This document shows, one piece after another, positions 34,067-45,864 of a stretch of 64,000 nt of DNA. Under the pieces are notes generated by a model. The model worked only from the letters and a program-made list of their open reading frames with translations, did not search any database and was not told the DNA's origin. Both the position numbers and the translations under genes were made by a program. The stretch's first letter is position 1; each line of letters begins with the position of its first letter. This DNA comes from an uncultured Methanobrevibacter sp. (lineage in GTDB: Archaea; Methanobacteriota; Methanobacteria; Methanobacteriales; Methanobacteriaceae), in assembly GCF_902769175.1 (NCBI RefSeq), contig NZ_CACXNW010000015.1, positions 62,001 through 126,000 on the forward strand, in the 5' to 3' direction.

Positions 34067-35788
34067 ATGATGAATTTAAAAGTTATTCTATTTTTTTCTA
34101 TAATTATTCTTATTTTATCAGCAGGTGCAGTTTCATCTGCTGATGTTGATAATATCAATGTTACTGATTCATCCATCATAAGCGATGAATCTTTAGATGT
34201 AGATTTTGAGTCTCCAATCTTGCCTTCAAATGGAGATAATGGAGTAATTGAAGACGAATCAGGAAATGCAGTTGAAAGTGCCAAGGGTGAAATCAGCTTA
34301 GACACCTCCAGCTATGATGAAAATGATAATCAGATGGGAGTGGAAAAGGACACTGTTGAGAAAGTTCCCACCCGTATATTTGTAAATGACATTAATGCAA
34401 ATTGGAATGATGATAAACATCTTTTGATTGCTTTAAAGGACATTAACGGCAATCATTTAGTAGGTATGCCTATATCAGTTGACTTGAATGGTGAGGTAAA
34501 TTATACAGTTAAAACTAATGGAAAAGTAAAAGTCCCTACAAATGAACTTTATCCTGGAACATATGATGCAAAAATCAGATTTGCAGGAAATGACAAATAT
34601 GAGGCATCTTCTGCAACAGCAACTGTAGTCATAAATTATGATATGGTTTGTCAAGCACATGATCTTAACGGTCTTAAATCACACATAGCAGATATGGGAA
34701 CAAAAATCCCAGAAGAAAAACCTAATATCATGCACTTGCTTTATGACATCAATACAATTGATGAAAAGTTGATTATAACCATTGATAAGGGAATGGACAT
34801 TATTATTGATGGACATGGACACACTATTGACTTGAAGGGAAGCAGTAAGCATGACCACTACTTTGTAGTCAAATCTGGAAATGTAATCTTTAAAAACGTT
34901 AACTTCATCAATGGTTACAATAAGGATGGAGACAAAGGAGGAGCAATATCCTTCGAAAACAGTGCAACAGGAACAATAATCAACTGTACTTTCAAGAATT
35001 GCTGGGCTGAAAACCATGGTGGTGCAATAGCAGACAGAACAGAACACAAATTAACTGTGATAAACTCTACATTCATCGGCAATAAAGCAAGCGAAGATGA
35101 TGGAGGAGCAATCTTTTGCAAAGGTTTATTGTACCTTGAAGGATGCTTGTTTGAATCAAACAATGCTAAGGTTAAAGGTGGAGCAGTATTCTGTGAAAAG
35201 GATGTGGAAGTAATAGGATCCATTTTCAAATCCAATAAGGCTTCTGGTGCAAAGGCCCATCAGTGCTATGGTGGAGCAATAAGTACTAACAAAAATGTAT
35301 ACATAGACAATTGTACCTTTGAAAACAACACCTCTGAAGATTATGCTGGAGCAGTACATGGGACAAATATCCACATAAATCAAAATCAAAGCAACACTCA
35401 AGCTTTTAACACATTCTTCCGTAATAACAAAGCGGGAGACAACAACGGAGGTGCACTTTACAGTGAAAATGACACCTATGCCAAAAATGCATTATTCTCA
35501 GGAAACAATGCATACGAAGATGGAGGAGCAATATTCTCTAAAAATGATGTGATAACCCATAATTGTCTATTCGAATACAATAAAGCAAAAGGTGCTAAAA
35601 TCTGTGATTGCTATGGTGGAGCAATACGTGCTATAACAACCGCATGTGCATATAATTCCACCTTCAACAATAATACTGCAAAGTATGGTGGAGCAATAGT
35701 TGCATACATTGTCAAACAATCCAATTCATTCTTCAATGACAATGAAAACAAATATGGACATGATGGAGGTATTTACCTTTATAAATAG
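34067..35788 (+). CDS. Adhesin-like protein with Ig-like and beta-helix domains
   Basis: A 573-residue secreted protein. Signal peptide: residues 1-25 (FFSIIILILSAGAVSSAD). An acidic linker is followed by an Ig-like domain (about 95-190; RIFVNDINANWNDDKHLLIALKD, ending in ASSATATVVINYD). From about 200 to the end is a right-handed beta-helix of the polymorphic outer-membrane/pectate-lyase type, with repeated GGAI motifs and CTFKNC-like rungs. There is no C-terminal anchor, so attachment may be by the Ig-like region or pseudomurein interactions. Methanobrevibacter species encode many such proteins, thought to bind other gut organisms or the host. It stops at GGIYLYK, about where homologues add an Ig-rich tail, so it may be a short form. 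Confidence 0.85.
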   Translation: MMNLKVILFFSIIILILSAGAVSSADVDNINVTDSSIISDESLDVDFESPILPSNGDNGVIEDESGNAVESAKGEISLDTSSYDENDNQMGVEKDTVEKVPTRIFVNDINANWNDDKHLLIALKDINGNHLVGMPISVDLNGEVNYTVKTNGKVKVPTNELYPGTYDAKIRFAGNDKYEASSATATVVINYDMVCQAHDLNGLKSHIADMGTKIPEEKPNIMHLLYDINTIDEKLIITIDKGMDIIIDGHGHTIDLKGSSKHDHYFVVKSGNVIFKNVNFINGYNKDGDKGGAISFENSATGTIINCTFKNCWAENHGGAIADRTEHKLTVINSTFIGNKASEDDGGAIFCKGLLYLEGCLFESNNAKVKGGAVFCEKDVEVIGSIFKSNKASGAKAHQCYGGAISTNKNVYIDNCTFENNTSEDYAGAVHGTNIHINQNQSNTQAFNTFFRNNKAGDNNGGALYSENDTYAKNALFSGNNAYEDGGAIFSKNDVITHNCLFEYNKAKGAKICDCYGGAIRAITTACAYNSTFNNNTAKYGGAIVAYIVKQSNSFFNDNENKYGHDGGIYLYK

Positions 35789-35892
35789 AAGGTCCTAAGC
35801 AATATGGCATAAATGTTTTGAAGATAATAATGAATTAAAGTGATTCTTATTATTTTCTATATATTTTATTAATATGAAATAACATAATACTC

Positions 35893-36011
35893 TTTATAAA
35901 ATTATAAAATGGGAGTTTGTAAAAAAGTTTAGGCTTAAAATCAGAATATTGATTTTTACTTTTAAGGAAATCTGATAAAATTAAAATAAGCCTTAAACTT
36001 TTACAGTCTCT
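35893..36011 (+). promoter_or_regulatory. TATA box and long 5'-leader hairpin of the second adhesin
   Basis: TTTATAAA (35893-35900) would start transcription near 35920. The leader then folds on itself: 35919-35937 pairs with 35987-36005 (GTAAAA/TTTTAC, AAGTTTAGGCTTA/TAAGCCTTAAACTT, one bulge), with an inner ATCAGA/TCTGAT pair. The ribosome site GGGGGAG at 36016-36022 is just outside the hairpin. Confidence 0.5.
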
Positions 36012-36027
36012 AAAATGGGGGAGATCC

Positions 36028-39000
36028 ATGAAAAAATATTTAATTATTTTTTCTATTTTTACAGCATTTATTTTATTGGGGGCGAGTTGTGTAAATGCAA
36101 CGGATATTGATGATTATGACCCTTTAATGCTGGAAAATGGGGAAATTGAAGTAAGTCAAGAGAATGATATTAACTTAACTTATGATAATGCAATTTTAAA
36201 AAATAATGAAAATTATGCAAGTCAAGCGAGAACTGATTTTAATGAAGACTTGCAGGGAGAAACTGCCAAGGATTTAGGCAGTGCAGGAAATAAACTTATT
36301 CTAAATAACACAGCCAATGAATTGGCAGTACAGGAAATAAACTTATTCTAAATAACACAGCCAATGATATTGGCAGTGCAGGAAATAAACTTATTCTAAA
36401 TAACACAGCCAATGATATTGGCAGTGCAGGAAATAAACTTATTCTAAATAACACAGCCAATGATATTAGCAGTGCAGGAAATAAACTTATTCTAAATAAC
36501 TCTGCTGACGATATTGGCAGTGTTGATAATAATTCTATTTTAGATGATTCTTCTGTAGTTGATGAAGAAATTAGGAATTATAATGAACCTATTGATGATA
36601 ATATGGTTGTTAACCCTAAAATTAGACTTTCTGAAGATAATGTTGGGCTTTCCAATGACATAATATTTCCCGGAGGGGATTTAAATGACCTTAATATATT
36701 TATAACTTATATGCAGCATTGGGATGATCCCGTAGGTGATGCACTTCGTGAAAAAATAATGAGTATTTATAGTGTCAACATACCTAAACAGCATTCTAAC
36801 ACCATGTATTTAAATGGAGATTTCAATACTATCACTGATAAGCTTATAATAACTATAAACAGTGGCAAAAACATTACCATCGATGGACAAGGCTATACCA
36901 TAGATTTAAAGGGAAGCAGCAAACATGACCATTATTTTGTTGTCAAAGCGGGAAACATCACCTTTAAAAACATAATTTTTATTAATGGGTACAATAAGGA
37001 TGGAGATAACGGTGGAGCCATATCATTTGAGGATTCTGCTGTCGGAAACATTATCAATTGTACTTTTAAGAATTGTTGGGCAGAAAACAATGGAGGTGCA
37101 GTAGCTGACAGAAGCGGCAACACATTAACAATCATCAATTCCACTTTCATTGGAAATATGGCTGAAGATGACCATGGAGGGGCTGTCTATACTAAATCTA
37201 AGCTCATATTAGTCAATTCCACTTTTGAAAGCAATACTGCAGATGATGATGGTGGAGCTGTTTACTCAAAAGATACAGTGACTATTGATGGCTGTACCTT
37301 TAACAATAATCTTGCTGAAGGAGATTATGGAGGAGCAGTATATGCAGAAACCTTAACATTTACCTCTGCCCCAAGTATTTTTAAAAATAATCAGGCTGAC
37401 TGTTGGGGTGGAGCAGTATATGTAAAAAAATTAAATAGTGCTGTTGAAAATGCAGTATTTATAAAAAATAAGATTATAGAAAAGGAAGCTGGCGGAGGTG
37501 CATTTTTTATAGATGAGTCTAATGTTTACTTTTATTCATGCGTATTTATAGGAAATACTGCTACTTCTTCTAGTTCCAACGGTGGAGCCGTATATACAAA
37601 TAAGCGGAATGTAGATATAACATTCAAAGGCTGTATTTTTATAGATAACAAAGCTAAATTTGAGGGCCATGATGTGTATTCCAAAGGAAACATTCATATC
37701 AGTCAAATTGGTATGGTACCGATAAGCCTACATTCGACAATTGCTTCCGGAACCCTAATCCTTCCATTTGGCATGAAGAATATGATCATGTTAAGGATAA
37801 GGACTATTTGATTTCTGAATTTGTCAAGGTTGGTCAAGATGATAAGCATGTTTATTTTGGAGTGCAATTCAAATCAAAATCAGGAAACAGCTTTGCATAT
37901 CCCCTATATATTGACCCAAAGGAAGTGTCACTAAAATTTGACAAAGATGTTGTGATTGAAGATATAATTACAAAGGATAATCTTTTGAACATAAGCATAG
38001 TCCCTCTTGAATTAGGTTCTATATATGCTTCTGTTGCCATCTATGGCTATGACCTTAAGAGCGGATCAATTAGAATTGATAAATTCGATCCAAATTTATA
38101 TGCTACAGTTGATGACATAATCAAAGGAGATGAAGATGAGGTTGTTGTTGAAATACATATGGATGAAGCGATTAGCGGAGTTGTGAATATTGAATTTAAT
38201 AATATTCTTCTCACTTCAAATATTCATTATGGGCTTGGAACTCAAATAATTCCTATTTCATCAAGTTTGCCTACAGGAACATATCTTATTAAAATATTTT
38301 TTGATGGAAATGAGTTTTACAAGAATTCAAGTTACCAAGTGAGTTTTGAATTAAAGGAAAAATCAACACCTGATAATGTTCGCGAATTTACAACACTTCA
38401 AAATCATATAAATCACAATAATGCTATGTATATGTTGCGTGATGATTATTTCTACAGTTCAATCAATGACAGGAATTATGAAAATGGTGTTGTCATATCA
38501 CAGGACAATTATATTCTTGATGGAGATGGACACACTATTTATGGGAATAATTCTGCTAGGATTTTAGATATTAAAGGAAATAATGTCACTTTAAAGAATA
38601 TCGTTTTTGCCAATTTCAATTCTTTCGATGGTGGTGCAGTTCACTTTGATAAAAGTGCCAATATTATAAATTGCAGCTTTATGGATGGATTAGGCAATTA
38701 TGGTGGTGCAGTTTACATTGGAGCTTATGGTTATGTAGCAAATTCCACTTTTATAAATTGTTCTGGCCAATATGGTGGCGCTCTTTACATCAAGGGCGAA
38801 TCTGTTGTAGAAAATTCGAGCTTTATTAAAAACTTCGGAGCATGGGGAGGTGCAATCTACTTCAATAATGGAAGTGATGTTAGCAATTCCAATTTCATAA
38901 ATAATTCTGCTACCAGTATGGGAGGTTCAATTTATGATTTTGGAAAAGTTTTAAACATAATTGGACGTAATTTCACCGGAAACTATGGATACACTGGAAG

Positions 39001-41566
39001 TGCAATCTACTTGCATTCTGAAGGTTACTTTAAAAACAGTGTTTTTCTTGATAATAAGGCAAGTTCCGATACTTTAGAAATAAATTATGAAAATTATAAG
39101 GCTTCAGTTCAATTTTATGGATTCAATTCATATGCCCATGCGATAATGGGTGGAATGGGCATGATATTTTCCAATATTACTTATTGGAATGGAAGTGTGG
39201 TAAGCAGTATTTATGACTGTCCTGAGTTTTTCATGCCTGAGGGCATTAACATTACTTTGGAAATCTATGATTGGATAAGCAAAGAATTGATTGATACCTG
39301 TCAATTGATTACTGACAAAGAGGGAAAAGTTTATTATGATTTCAGTCATTTTGATAATTGGTTCTATGAGATTCATGCATATCACTTTGATGACAGCTAT
39401 TATACTTATATTAATGCAAGCGAGTGGTTTACAGTTTCCAGAAATTCCAGTTCTGTCAAAATTGATATCGATGATAATTCAGAGTTTTATTATCCTAATA
39501 TTCCAAACATTGAATTTACAGTTGAAAATTCTACAGAAGTGAGAGTTGTCCTTATTGATAGTGAAGGAAATGTATATTTGAATTCAACTACTGATGAACG
39601 TAATGTATCCCTAGAAAATCTGCCTCTTGAACAATATTATAATCTCACAGTCTATAACTTGGGAAATGAAGCTTTTGCCCCAAGCAAGGATTCAAAGACA
39701 TTTAGATTATGCAGAGCAAATTCCATGACCAACATATCTCCTATTGAGGATATGGTTTATGATGAGCATGATATTGTATTTGAAATCACTGGTGAAAACT
39801 TAACTGTTGTAAATATAAAGACATTGGATGATAATGGAACTATTGTCAACAGCTTTAATATGTCCTCAGGGGCAGACATGCTTCCTCGCAGGTTGCCAGC
39901 AGGCCATTATACTGTTATAGCAACAAATTATGGAAATGAAAATATCTTCCCAAGCAATACTTCCACAACATTTACAATCTCAAAAGGATATACCTCTGCT
40001 TGGATAAATGTTGCAGATGTAACTTACCCTGAAAATGTTGATTTATGGATAAATGCAGATATGGATGGGGATTATACTGTTAATGTGAATGGTACAATTG
40101 CAAAGGTTAAGGTAATTAATAGAAGAGGTAATGTGCTATTGCCCCTTAATGCAGGTACTTATGATGTGATTTTAAGTTATGATAATCCTAATTATGATTT
40201 CAGCTTCAATCCTACTTCCTTTGTTGTTCATCAAGCTCACAATAATATTAATGTTAGTGTTGATAGTGATAGCTTTGTTGGAACCGCTATTGTACAGGTT
40301 AATGCAGATATTGATGGAATATATACTTTGGATATAAATGGAACTGTCGATTATATGGAAGTGGTTAATGGAAAAGGAAATAAACTTCTTTTTTTAGCAC
40401 CAGGAGTCTATTATGCTAATGTGACCTTTGAAAATCCAAACTATAATTCATCAATTGCAAATCTTGAATTTGAGGTTAAAAACAAGACAAATAATGTAAT
40501 TGTAAGTATTGAAGATGTAAGCTATCCAAATAGTGTTGTAGTGATTGTCCAAGCAGATATTGATGGAGAGTACCTTATTGATATTAATGGAACAAGCAGT
40601 ACAGTTATTGTAGAGAATGGAATTGGAAATACAACTGAATTTTTAAATGCAGGGAGATATTATGCTAATGTGACTTTTGATAATCCATATTATGAGTCCA
40701 ATATTACAAATGCCGAATTTGAAGTCTTAAAAGGAGTTGTGGATCTCACATTCACTATTCCTAAAGTAAAATATGGTGAAAAACTTATCATGTTTGTAGA
40801 ATCTGAGGTTGATCAAATTTATGTTGTCAATATAAGTGGAAATTATCAGATTGTTAATGTGGTAGATGAAAAAGGCAATATTTCTTTATCATTAAATGCA
40901 GGCAGCTATTCTGTAGATGTGGTGAGACCTAATGAAAACTATGAAAAAATGATGAAAAAAGTCATTTTTGAGGTTCTCAAAGAAAATGCAGTAGTGTCAG
41001 CTTCAAACAAAGCCTATGTAATCAATTATGGTGGAAAGTATCAGATTAAACTTAAGGATTCTAAAGGAAAAGCATTAGCTAAGAAGAAAGTTAAATTTAC
41101 CTTAGCGGGCAAGTATATTGGATATGCAACTACCAATTCCAAAGGAGTTGCTACCTTTAAATTAACTGCCAAAAGATTAAGGGTGGCTAAAGCAGGTAAA
41201 AGAAACCTTATAGTCAAGTTTGCAGGAGATGCTAATTATAAGGCAACATCAAAAACTGTAAAGATAATAATCTACAAAGAAAAAACCAAAATTGCAGCTA
41301 AAAACAAAGCCTTTAAAAAACTTGCAAAAGTTAAAAAATATGCAATAAGCTTGAAAAATAGTAAAGGAAAAGCAGTTAAGAATGTAAAACTTTCCTTAAG
41401 AGTCAGAGGAAAAACATACACTGCAAAAACCAACAAAAAAGGAAAAGCAATATTTAACATCAAAAACTTAAAAGTCAAAGGTAAATTTACTAGTGTAATT
41501 AAGTTTAAAGGCAATAGATACTACAAGCCTGTAAGCAAAAAAGTTAAATTGATTGTGAAAAACTAG
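36028..41566 (+). pseudogene. Large adhesin-like gene disrupted by two 1-bp deletions
   Basis: Three reading frames join into one 1846-residue protein if two single bases are restored. The signal peptide (MKKYLIIFSIFTAFILLGASCVNA) and acidic leader end in a 48-bp tandem repeat; copy 1 has 47 bp, which shifts the frame. The second frame (to 37811) holds a beta-helix with GGAV repeats; it breaks at 37705-37707, where CAAAATTGG has become CAAATTGG, and the third frame resumes with NWYGTDKPTFDN. Then follow a second beta-helix, four Ig-like repeats of about 90 residues (NINVSVDS..., NVIVSIEDVSYPN...) and a basic Ig-like tail rich in Lys. All three pieces are otherwise intact. Decay, phase variation or sequence error are possible. 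Confidence 0.85.
36277..36515 (+). repeat. Coding 48-bp tandem repeat in the second adhesin
   Basis: Five copies starting at 36277 (47 bp), 36324, 36372, 36420 and 36468, plus a diverged sixth at 36516. Each encodes GSAGNKLILNNTANDI. The 1-bp deficit in copy 1 closes the reading frame; slippage here could switch it back. Confidence 0.95.
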
Positions 41567-42024
41567 ATGTTTTTAAACATCGGTTTTTATTTTTTTTTTA
41601 ATATTTTTAGTTAATTTTAGTTAATTTTAGTTATCTTTAGTTATCTTTAGTCAATTTTAGTTAATTTTAGTTATCTTTAGTTATCTTTAGTTATTTTTAA
41701 TTATTTTTAATTATTTTAATATTTTGAAGATAGCCCGCAATTTTTACAGTAGAACTAATTCCAGAAAATGATTTCTGTTTTTTAGTCTAAAACGTATTGG
41801 AACAATCAAAAAAAAGAATCAAAAAATAAATTAAAAAACATCAATTTGTGAGCCATCCGTAAACATCCAAAAAAGATTTAATATCCAAAATAACTCCCCA
41901 CAATTCTTTATTTTTTAATTTAAGATGCAAGCAACCACTTACATGCGAAAATCATTATATACTTTCTTTTATAAAGTATTAATGAATATATGAAAATATG
42001 TTAAAAAAATATGATGGGAAACAT
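41567..42024 (+). promoter_or_regulatory. Spacer with 10-bp repeats and third adhesin promoter
   Basis: From about 41600 to 41705 there are about ten units of AGTTAATTTT or AGTTATCTTT (10-11 bp). The right end holds a degenerate palindrome (GCAAGCAACCACTTACATGC, about 41927-41946), a TATA-like TTATATACT (about 41955) and the third adhesin's ribosome site. Confidence 0.55.
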
Positions 42025-44313
42025 ATGAAAAAACTATTACTTATTTTTACTTTAATATTTATAGCCCTCCTTGGGGCAAGTATGGTGTCAGCATCAACGA
42101 ATGCTGATAACCTTAATGCTGTTGAACTTAAAAACGTTGACAATGTTACAATTGAACCAAATGCCGAAGACAAAAACGTTGGCAATGTTTCAATTGAACC
42201 AAATGAGGATGACTCTAATTCTGTTGGGAATGAGATCAATGCCAATGAAGGCATGACCAATTCTTCTGAGATTGGAAAAGATTTTGATGGTGATTCAAAA
42301 TCAGAATCAAACCAAACAAACATTATCAAAGAAAAATTAGCTAGTGAAACAAACGTTTCTGCAACAAAACTTGATATCAAAGGTCCAAAAATAGGTGTTC
42401 CATTAGACATTCCAGGACCAAAATTTAGTTTTGATGACCTTCAAGCTGAAATAAATAAAGCTGCTGCAGGAAGTACCTTAACATTACATTGTGATTATAA
42501 AGGTAAAGAGAATTCCAGAATCCAATTAAATAAGGATTTGACTATTGAGGGAAATGGATATACCATTGATTGTGCAGGTCAAAGCGGTTGCAGTGCATTT
42601 TATTCAAATAGCGGAAACATAATCTTGAAAAACCTTATAATAATCAATGGCCACAATAGCGATACTGAAAAAGGTGGTGCAATTTACATTAATGGCTCTG
42701 CACAATATACCATTGATCATTGTACTTTTAAAAACAATTGGGCAGAAGATTATGGTGGAGCAATCTACAATGATGTTGATAAGCCATTGACAATCAAAAA
42801 CTCCCAATTCATATCCAATGGCGTAGATGATAATAATGGTGGTGCAATTTGGTCTTGCGGAATTGTGAAAATTGATAATTCCCTATTTGATTCAAATCAT
42901 GCAAATGAAGATGGAGAAGCAATTTACTGTAAAAATGATGTTTACACTAATGCTTCAACATTCACTAACAATAAGGTCAAGCCTCGTGATTGGTCATGGT
43001 ATGAATACATTTATCACTGGGTAGACAATCCTAATTGTTATGGTGGAGCAATATGCTGTGATAAAACTGTGTATGTGGATAATTCCACTTTTAAAGATAA
43101 CTATGCAGATGACTATGGTGGAGCAATATCTGCAACAAGCGTGAAGATAAACACCAAACAAGATAACAACAGCGAAGTGAATTCTTTCTTCATCAATAAC
43201 CATGCAAAGGACAATGATGGAGGAGCAATATACTCCAAAAATATGGTAACTGCAATAAGTACCTTATTTGAAGGAAACCATGCACTAGTCGATGGTGGTG
43301 GAATCTATGCTTGTGAGGAGGTATACATTGACAGAGGTATATTTAACTCCAACAAAGCGGAAGGCGCTCAATCCCAATGTTATGGTGGAGCAATAAAAAG
43401 TGGAAAGGATGTGTATGTTGACAATTCCACTTTTAAAGATAACTACGCCTATGATTACGGTGGAGCAATATATGCAAAAAATGTGAAGATAAACACCAAA
43501 CAAGATAAAGATAGCGAAGCAAAAACCTACTTCATCAACAACCATGCAAAGGACAATGATGGAGGAGCAGTGTATGCAGAAGATGGAGTTACTGCGAAAA
43601 ATGCATTATTTGACGGAAACAGTGCATTAGTCTATGGTGGTGCAATTTACGCTGGCAGTGATGTGCATATTGGCAAATGTATATTTAACTCCAACAAAGC
43701 GGAAGGCGCTAAATCCCAATGTTACGGTGGAGCAATCCGGTCTAAAGGAACTGTATATATAGATAATTCCACATTCAAAAAGAATCATGCAGAAGATTAT
43801 GGTGGAGCCGTATATGCAAAATATATCGAAATTAATGCTAATCAAGGTAATAAAGAAACCATTAATACATTCTTCGATGACAATAGCGCTGGAAACAATA
43901 AGGGAGGTGCCCTTTTCAGTGATAACGACGTTATTGTCAAAAATGCAAGATTTTCAGGAAATAAAGCATGTGATTGTGGTGGAGGAATTTATAGTGGCGG
44001 AGTGGTAAATGCAAACCATACTGAATTTTTAGGTAATTCAGCTCTTGAAGGTTCCAATACCAATGGTGGAAGAATCTATTCCAAATCTGGTGTAAACGTA
44101 GAAAATTGTACTTTTAAAGATAATTTTGCAAACAGTTTTGGACCTGCAATCTATTGTATAAAAAATATCAATGTAAATATGAATTCTAAAGGTGAAAACT
44201 ACAGAAGCTATTTCATAAACAATACTGTGATGTCAAAAACTAATATGGATCAAATTGTTTGTGATAAGGATCATGGAAAAATCAAGTATCAAAATGCAGA
44301 TTTCACTTCATAA
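42025..44313 (+). CDS. Adhesin-like beta-helix protein
   Basis: A secreted 762-residue protein from ATG 42025, after GATGGG; the upstream ATG at 41998 lacks a ribosome site. The signal peptide is MKKLLLIFTLIFIALLGASMVSAS. Residues about 25-130 are an acidic, low-complexity linker. The rest is a right-handed beta-helix, with a nearly identical ~110-residue block repeated about three times (FNSNKAEGA-QCYGGAI, VYVDNSTFKDNYA, FINNHAKDNDGGA). There is no Ig-like tail or anchor. The near-identity of the repeat DNA suggests recent internal duplication. It is the third adhesin in tandem and shares a promoter motif with the first. Confidence 0.85.
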   Translation: MKKLLLIFTLIFIALLGASMVSASTNADNLNAVELKNVDNVTIEPNAEDKNVGNVSIEPNEDDSNSVGNEINANEGMTNSSEIGKDFDGDSKSESNQTNIIKEKLASETNVSATKLDIKGPKIGVPLDIPGPKFSFDDLQAEINKAAAGSTLTLHCDYKGKENSRIQLNKDLTIEGNGYTIDCAGQSGCSAFYSNSGNIILKNLIIINGHNSDTEKGGAIYINGSAQYTIDHCTFKNNWAEDYGGAIYNDVDKPLTIKNSQFISNGVDDNNGGAIWSCGIVKIDNSLFDSNHANEDGEAIYCKNDVYTNASTFTNNKVKPRDWSWYEYIYHWVDNPNCYGGAICCDKTVYVDNSTFKDNYADDYGGAISATSVKINTKQDNNSEVNSFFINNHAKDNDGGAIYSKNMVTAISTLFEGNHALVDGGGIYACEEVYIDRGIFNSNKAEGAQSQCYGGAIKSGKDVYVDNSTFKDNYAYDYGGAIYAKNVKINTKQDKDSEAKTYFINNHAKDNDGGAVYAEDGVTAKNALFDGNSALVYGGAIYAGSDVHIGKCIFNSNKAEGAKSQCYGGAIRSKGTVYIDNSTFKKNHAEDYGGAVYAKYIEINANQGNKETINTFFDDNSAGNNKGGALFSDNDVIVKNARFSGNKACDCGGGIYSGGVVNANHTEFLGNSALEGSNTNGGRIYSKSGVNVENCTFKDNFANSFGPAIYCIKNINVNMNSKGENYRSYFINNTVMSKTNMDQIVCDKDHGKIKYQNADFTS

Positions 44314-44536
44314 AAGATGTTTGTCAATCAAATATCTTTTATTCTTTTTTTATTTCTTAAAAAAACAATTCAAATAATATAATTTCTATTTTTAACTCGT
44401 TTTAAATTCTTAAAAAAATAAGAAAATAAAAAATTAAAACTCTTTTTAAATAACTAAAAAAAATAAATAAATTCTAATTTTAATCTTTTTAACTTATTAA
44501 AAAAATAATATAATTCTTAATTTTAAGTAAAAAAAA

Positions 44537-45799
44537 CTAAAAATTCTTAAAAAAGTCAAAGAACTTAGTTATCTTACTTGAAAAAGGCAGTGCAATATTC
44601 TTAACAAACTTAACCTGATAATTGAATCCAAAAGTTTCAAATTCTGACCTTACAGTATCCAAATGAGTAGGAATGTCAAGGAACTGAGGACATAAGCGTT
44701 TACACCTTCCACAATGATTGCAAAGTCCTGCACTTGCTTGCTTGTTGGTTGTTCCACCTACAAACATATAATAATGCATCAAGGCAGGTGGAATAATCCC
44801 TCCTTTTTTATTAAACAAAAATTTCTCATTATAAAACTTAAAGCAATCAGGAATGTTTACCCCTTTAGGACAAGGCAAGCAATAGCCACAACCAGTGCAA
44901 TTGATTTTCATCAACTCATTAAAAATCTCTTGCGCCTGAAACAACACATCATTCTCCTCTTCAGATAAGGAACCAATTTCAACTCTACTCGCAATTGCCA
45001 TATTTTCCTTAATCTGATCAAGTGAGTCCATACCAGACAATACACAAGTAATCTCCTTTTGATTTAAAACCCAACTTAAAGCCCAATCAACTGCAGACCT
45101 ATTGGAATCAACACCATCAAATAAGCTTTGAACCTTCTCAGGCAATTCACCTGCAAAAATTCCTCCCTTTAAAGGTTCCATAACAAATACGGCAATGTCC
45201 TTTTCATAAGCATATTGTATTCCACGAATACCTGCTTAAAGATTTACATCCAAATAGTTATATTGGACAAGAACCATATCCCAATCAAAGTCATCAATCA
45301 AACTATTAAAATCATCGAGAGAGCCATGATAGGAAAAGCCGACATTTCTTATTTTTCCATCAGCCTTTGCTTTTTCCAAAAATTCATACAATCCCAAATC
45401 CTTAAGTCTAAATACAGATGACTTATCAACATTGTGAATAAAATAATAGTCTATAAAGTCTGTTTTAAGTTTTTTTAACTGCTCATTTAAAAAGGCATCC
45501 ATATCATTTCTGGATCTTACCATCCAAGAAGGCAATTTAGTTGATAATTTAACCTTATGCCTATATTTGACTCCGTCAGAGTCTGCAAGACTTAAAATAT
45601 CCCCTAAAAACTCTTCACTTTTTCCACTATGATAGAGATAAGCGGTATCAATGAAATTCATGCCATTATCAATTGCATATAGAATGTATTCCTTTGACAC
45701 TTCCCTATCAATTGAATTATTTTTGGTTGCAAGTCTCATTGTTCCAATACCCAGAGGAAACAATTCATCACCATTTCTTTTTACAATTCTTTTATTCAT
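44537..45799 (-). pseudogene. Aldo/keto reductase with ferredoxin domain, interrupted by one in-frame TAA
   Basis: The first 187 codons encode an AKR barrel (LGIGTMRLATKNN, FIDTAYLYHSGKSEEFLG with catalytic Asp/Tyr, LSTKLPSW, IDYYFIHNV). Codon 188 is TAA (45236-45238); with CAA instead, the frame continues as [27 protein letters not shown], exactly the expected AKR sequence. The C-terminal part has two iron-sulfur motifs (NCTGCGYCLPCPKGVNIP and CNHCGRCKRLCP), typical of the clostridial/methanogen AKR-ferredoxin fusion. The total of 420 residues is normal. One C-to-T change explains the break. GGTGTGAT precedes the start. Confidence 0.87.
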
Positions 45800-45864
45800 T
45801 TTATCACACCAAATTCGACACCTGACAAGTTAATACCATTAAATTTTGAGTCCTAATATCAAAA

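Noticed and set aside
34679-35401. Long antisense ORFs within the adhesin genes
   Set aside because: They arise from the GGAI/CTF codon repeats read backwards; no ribosome sites.
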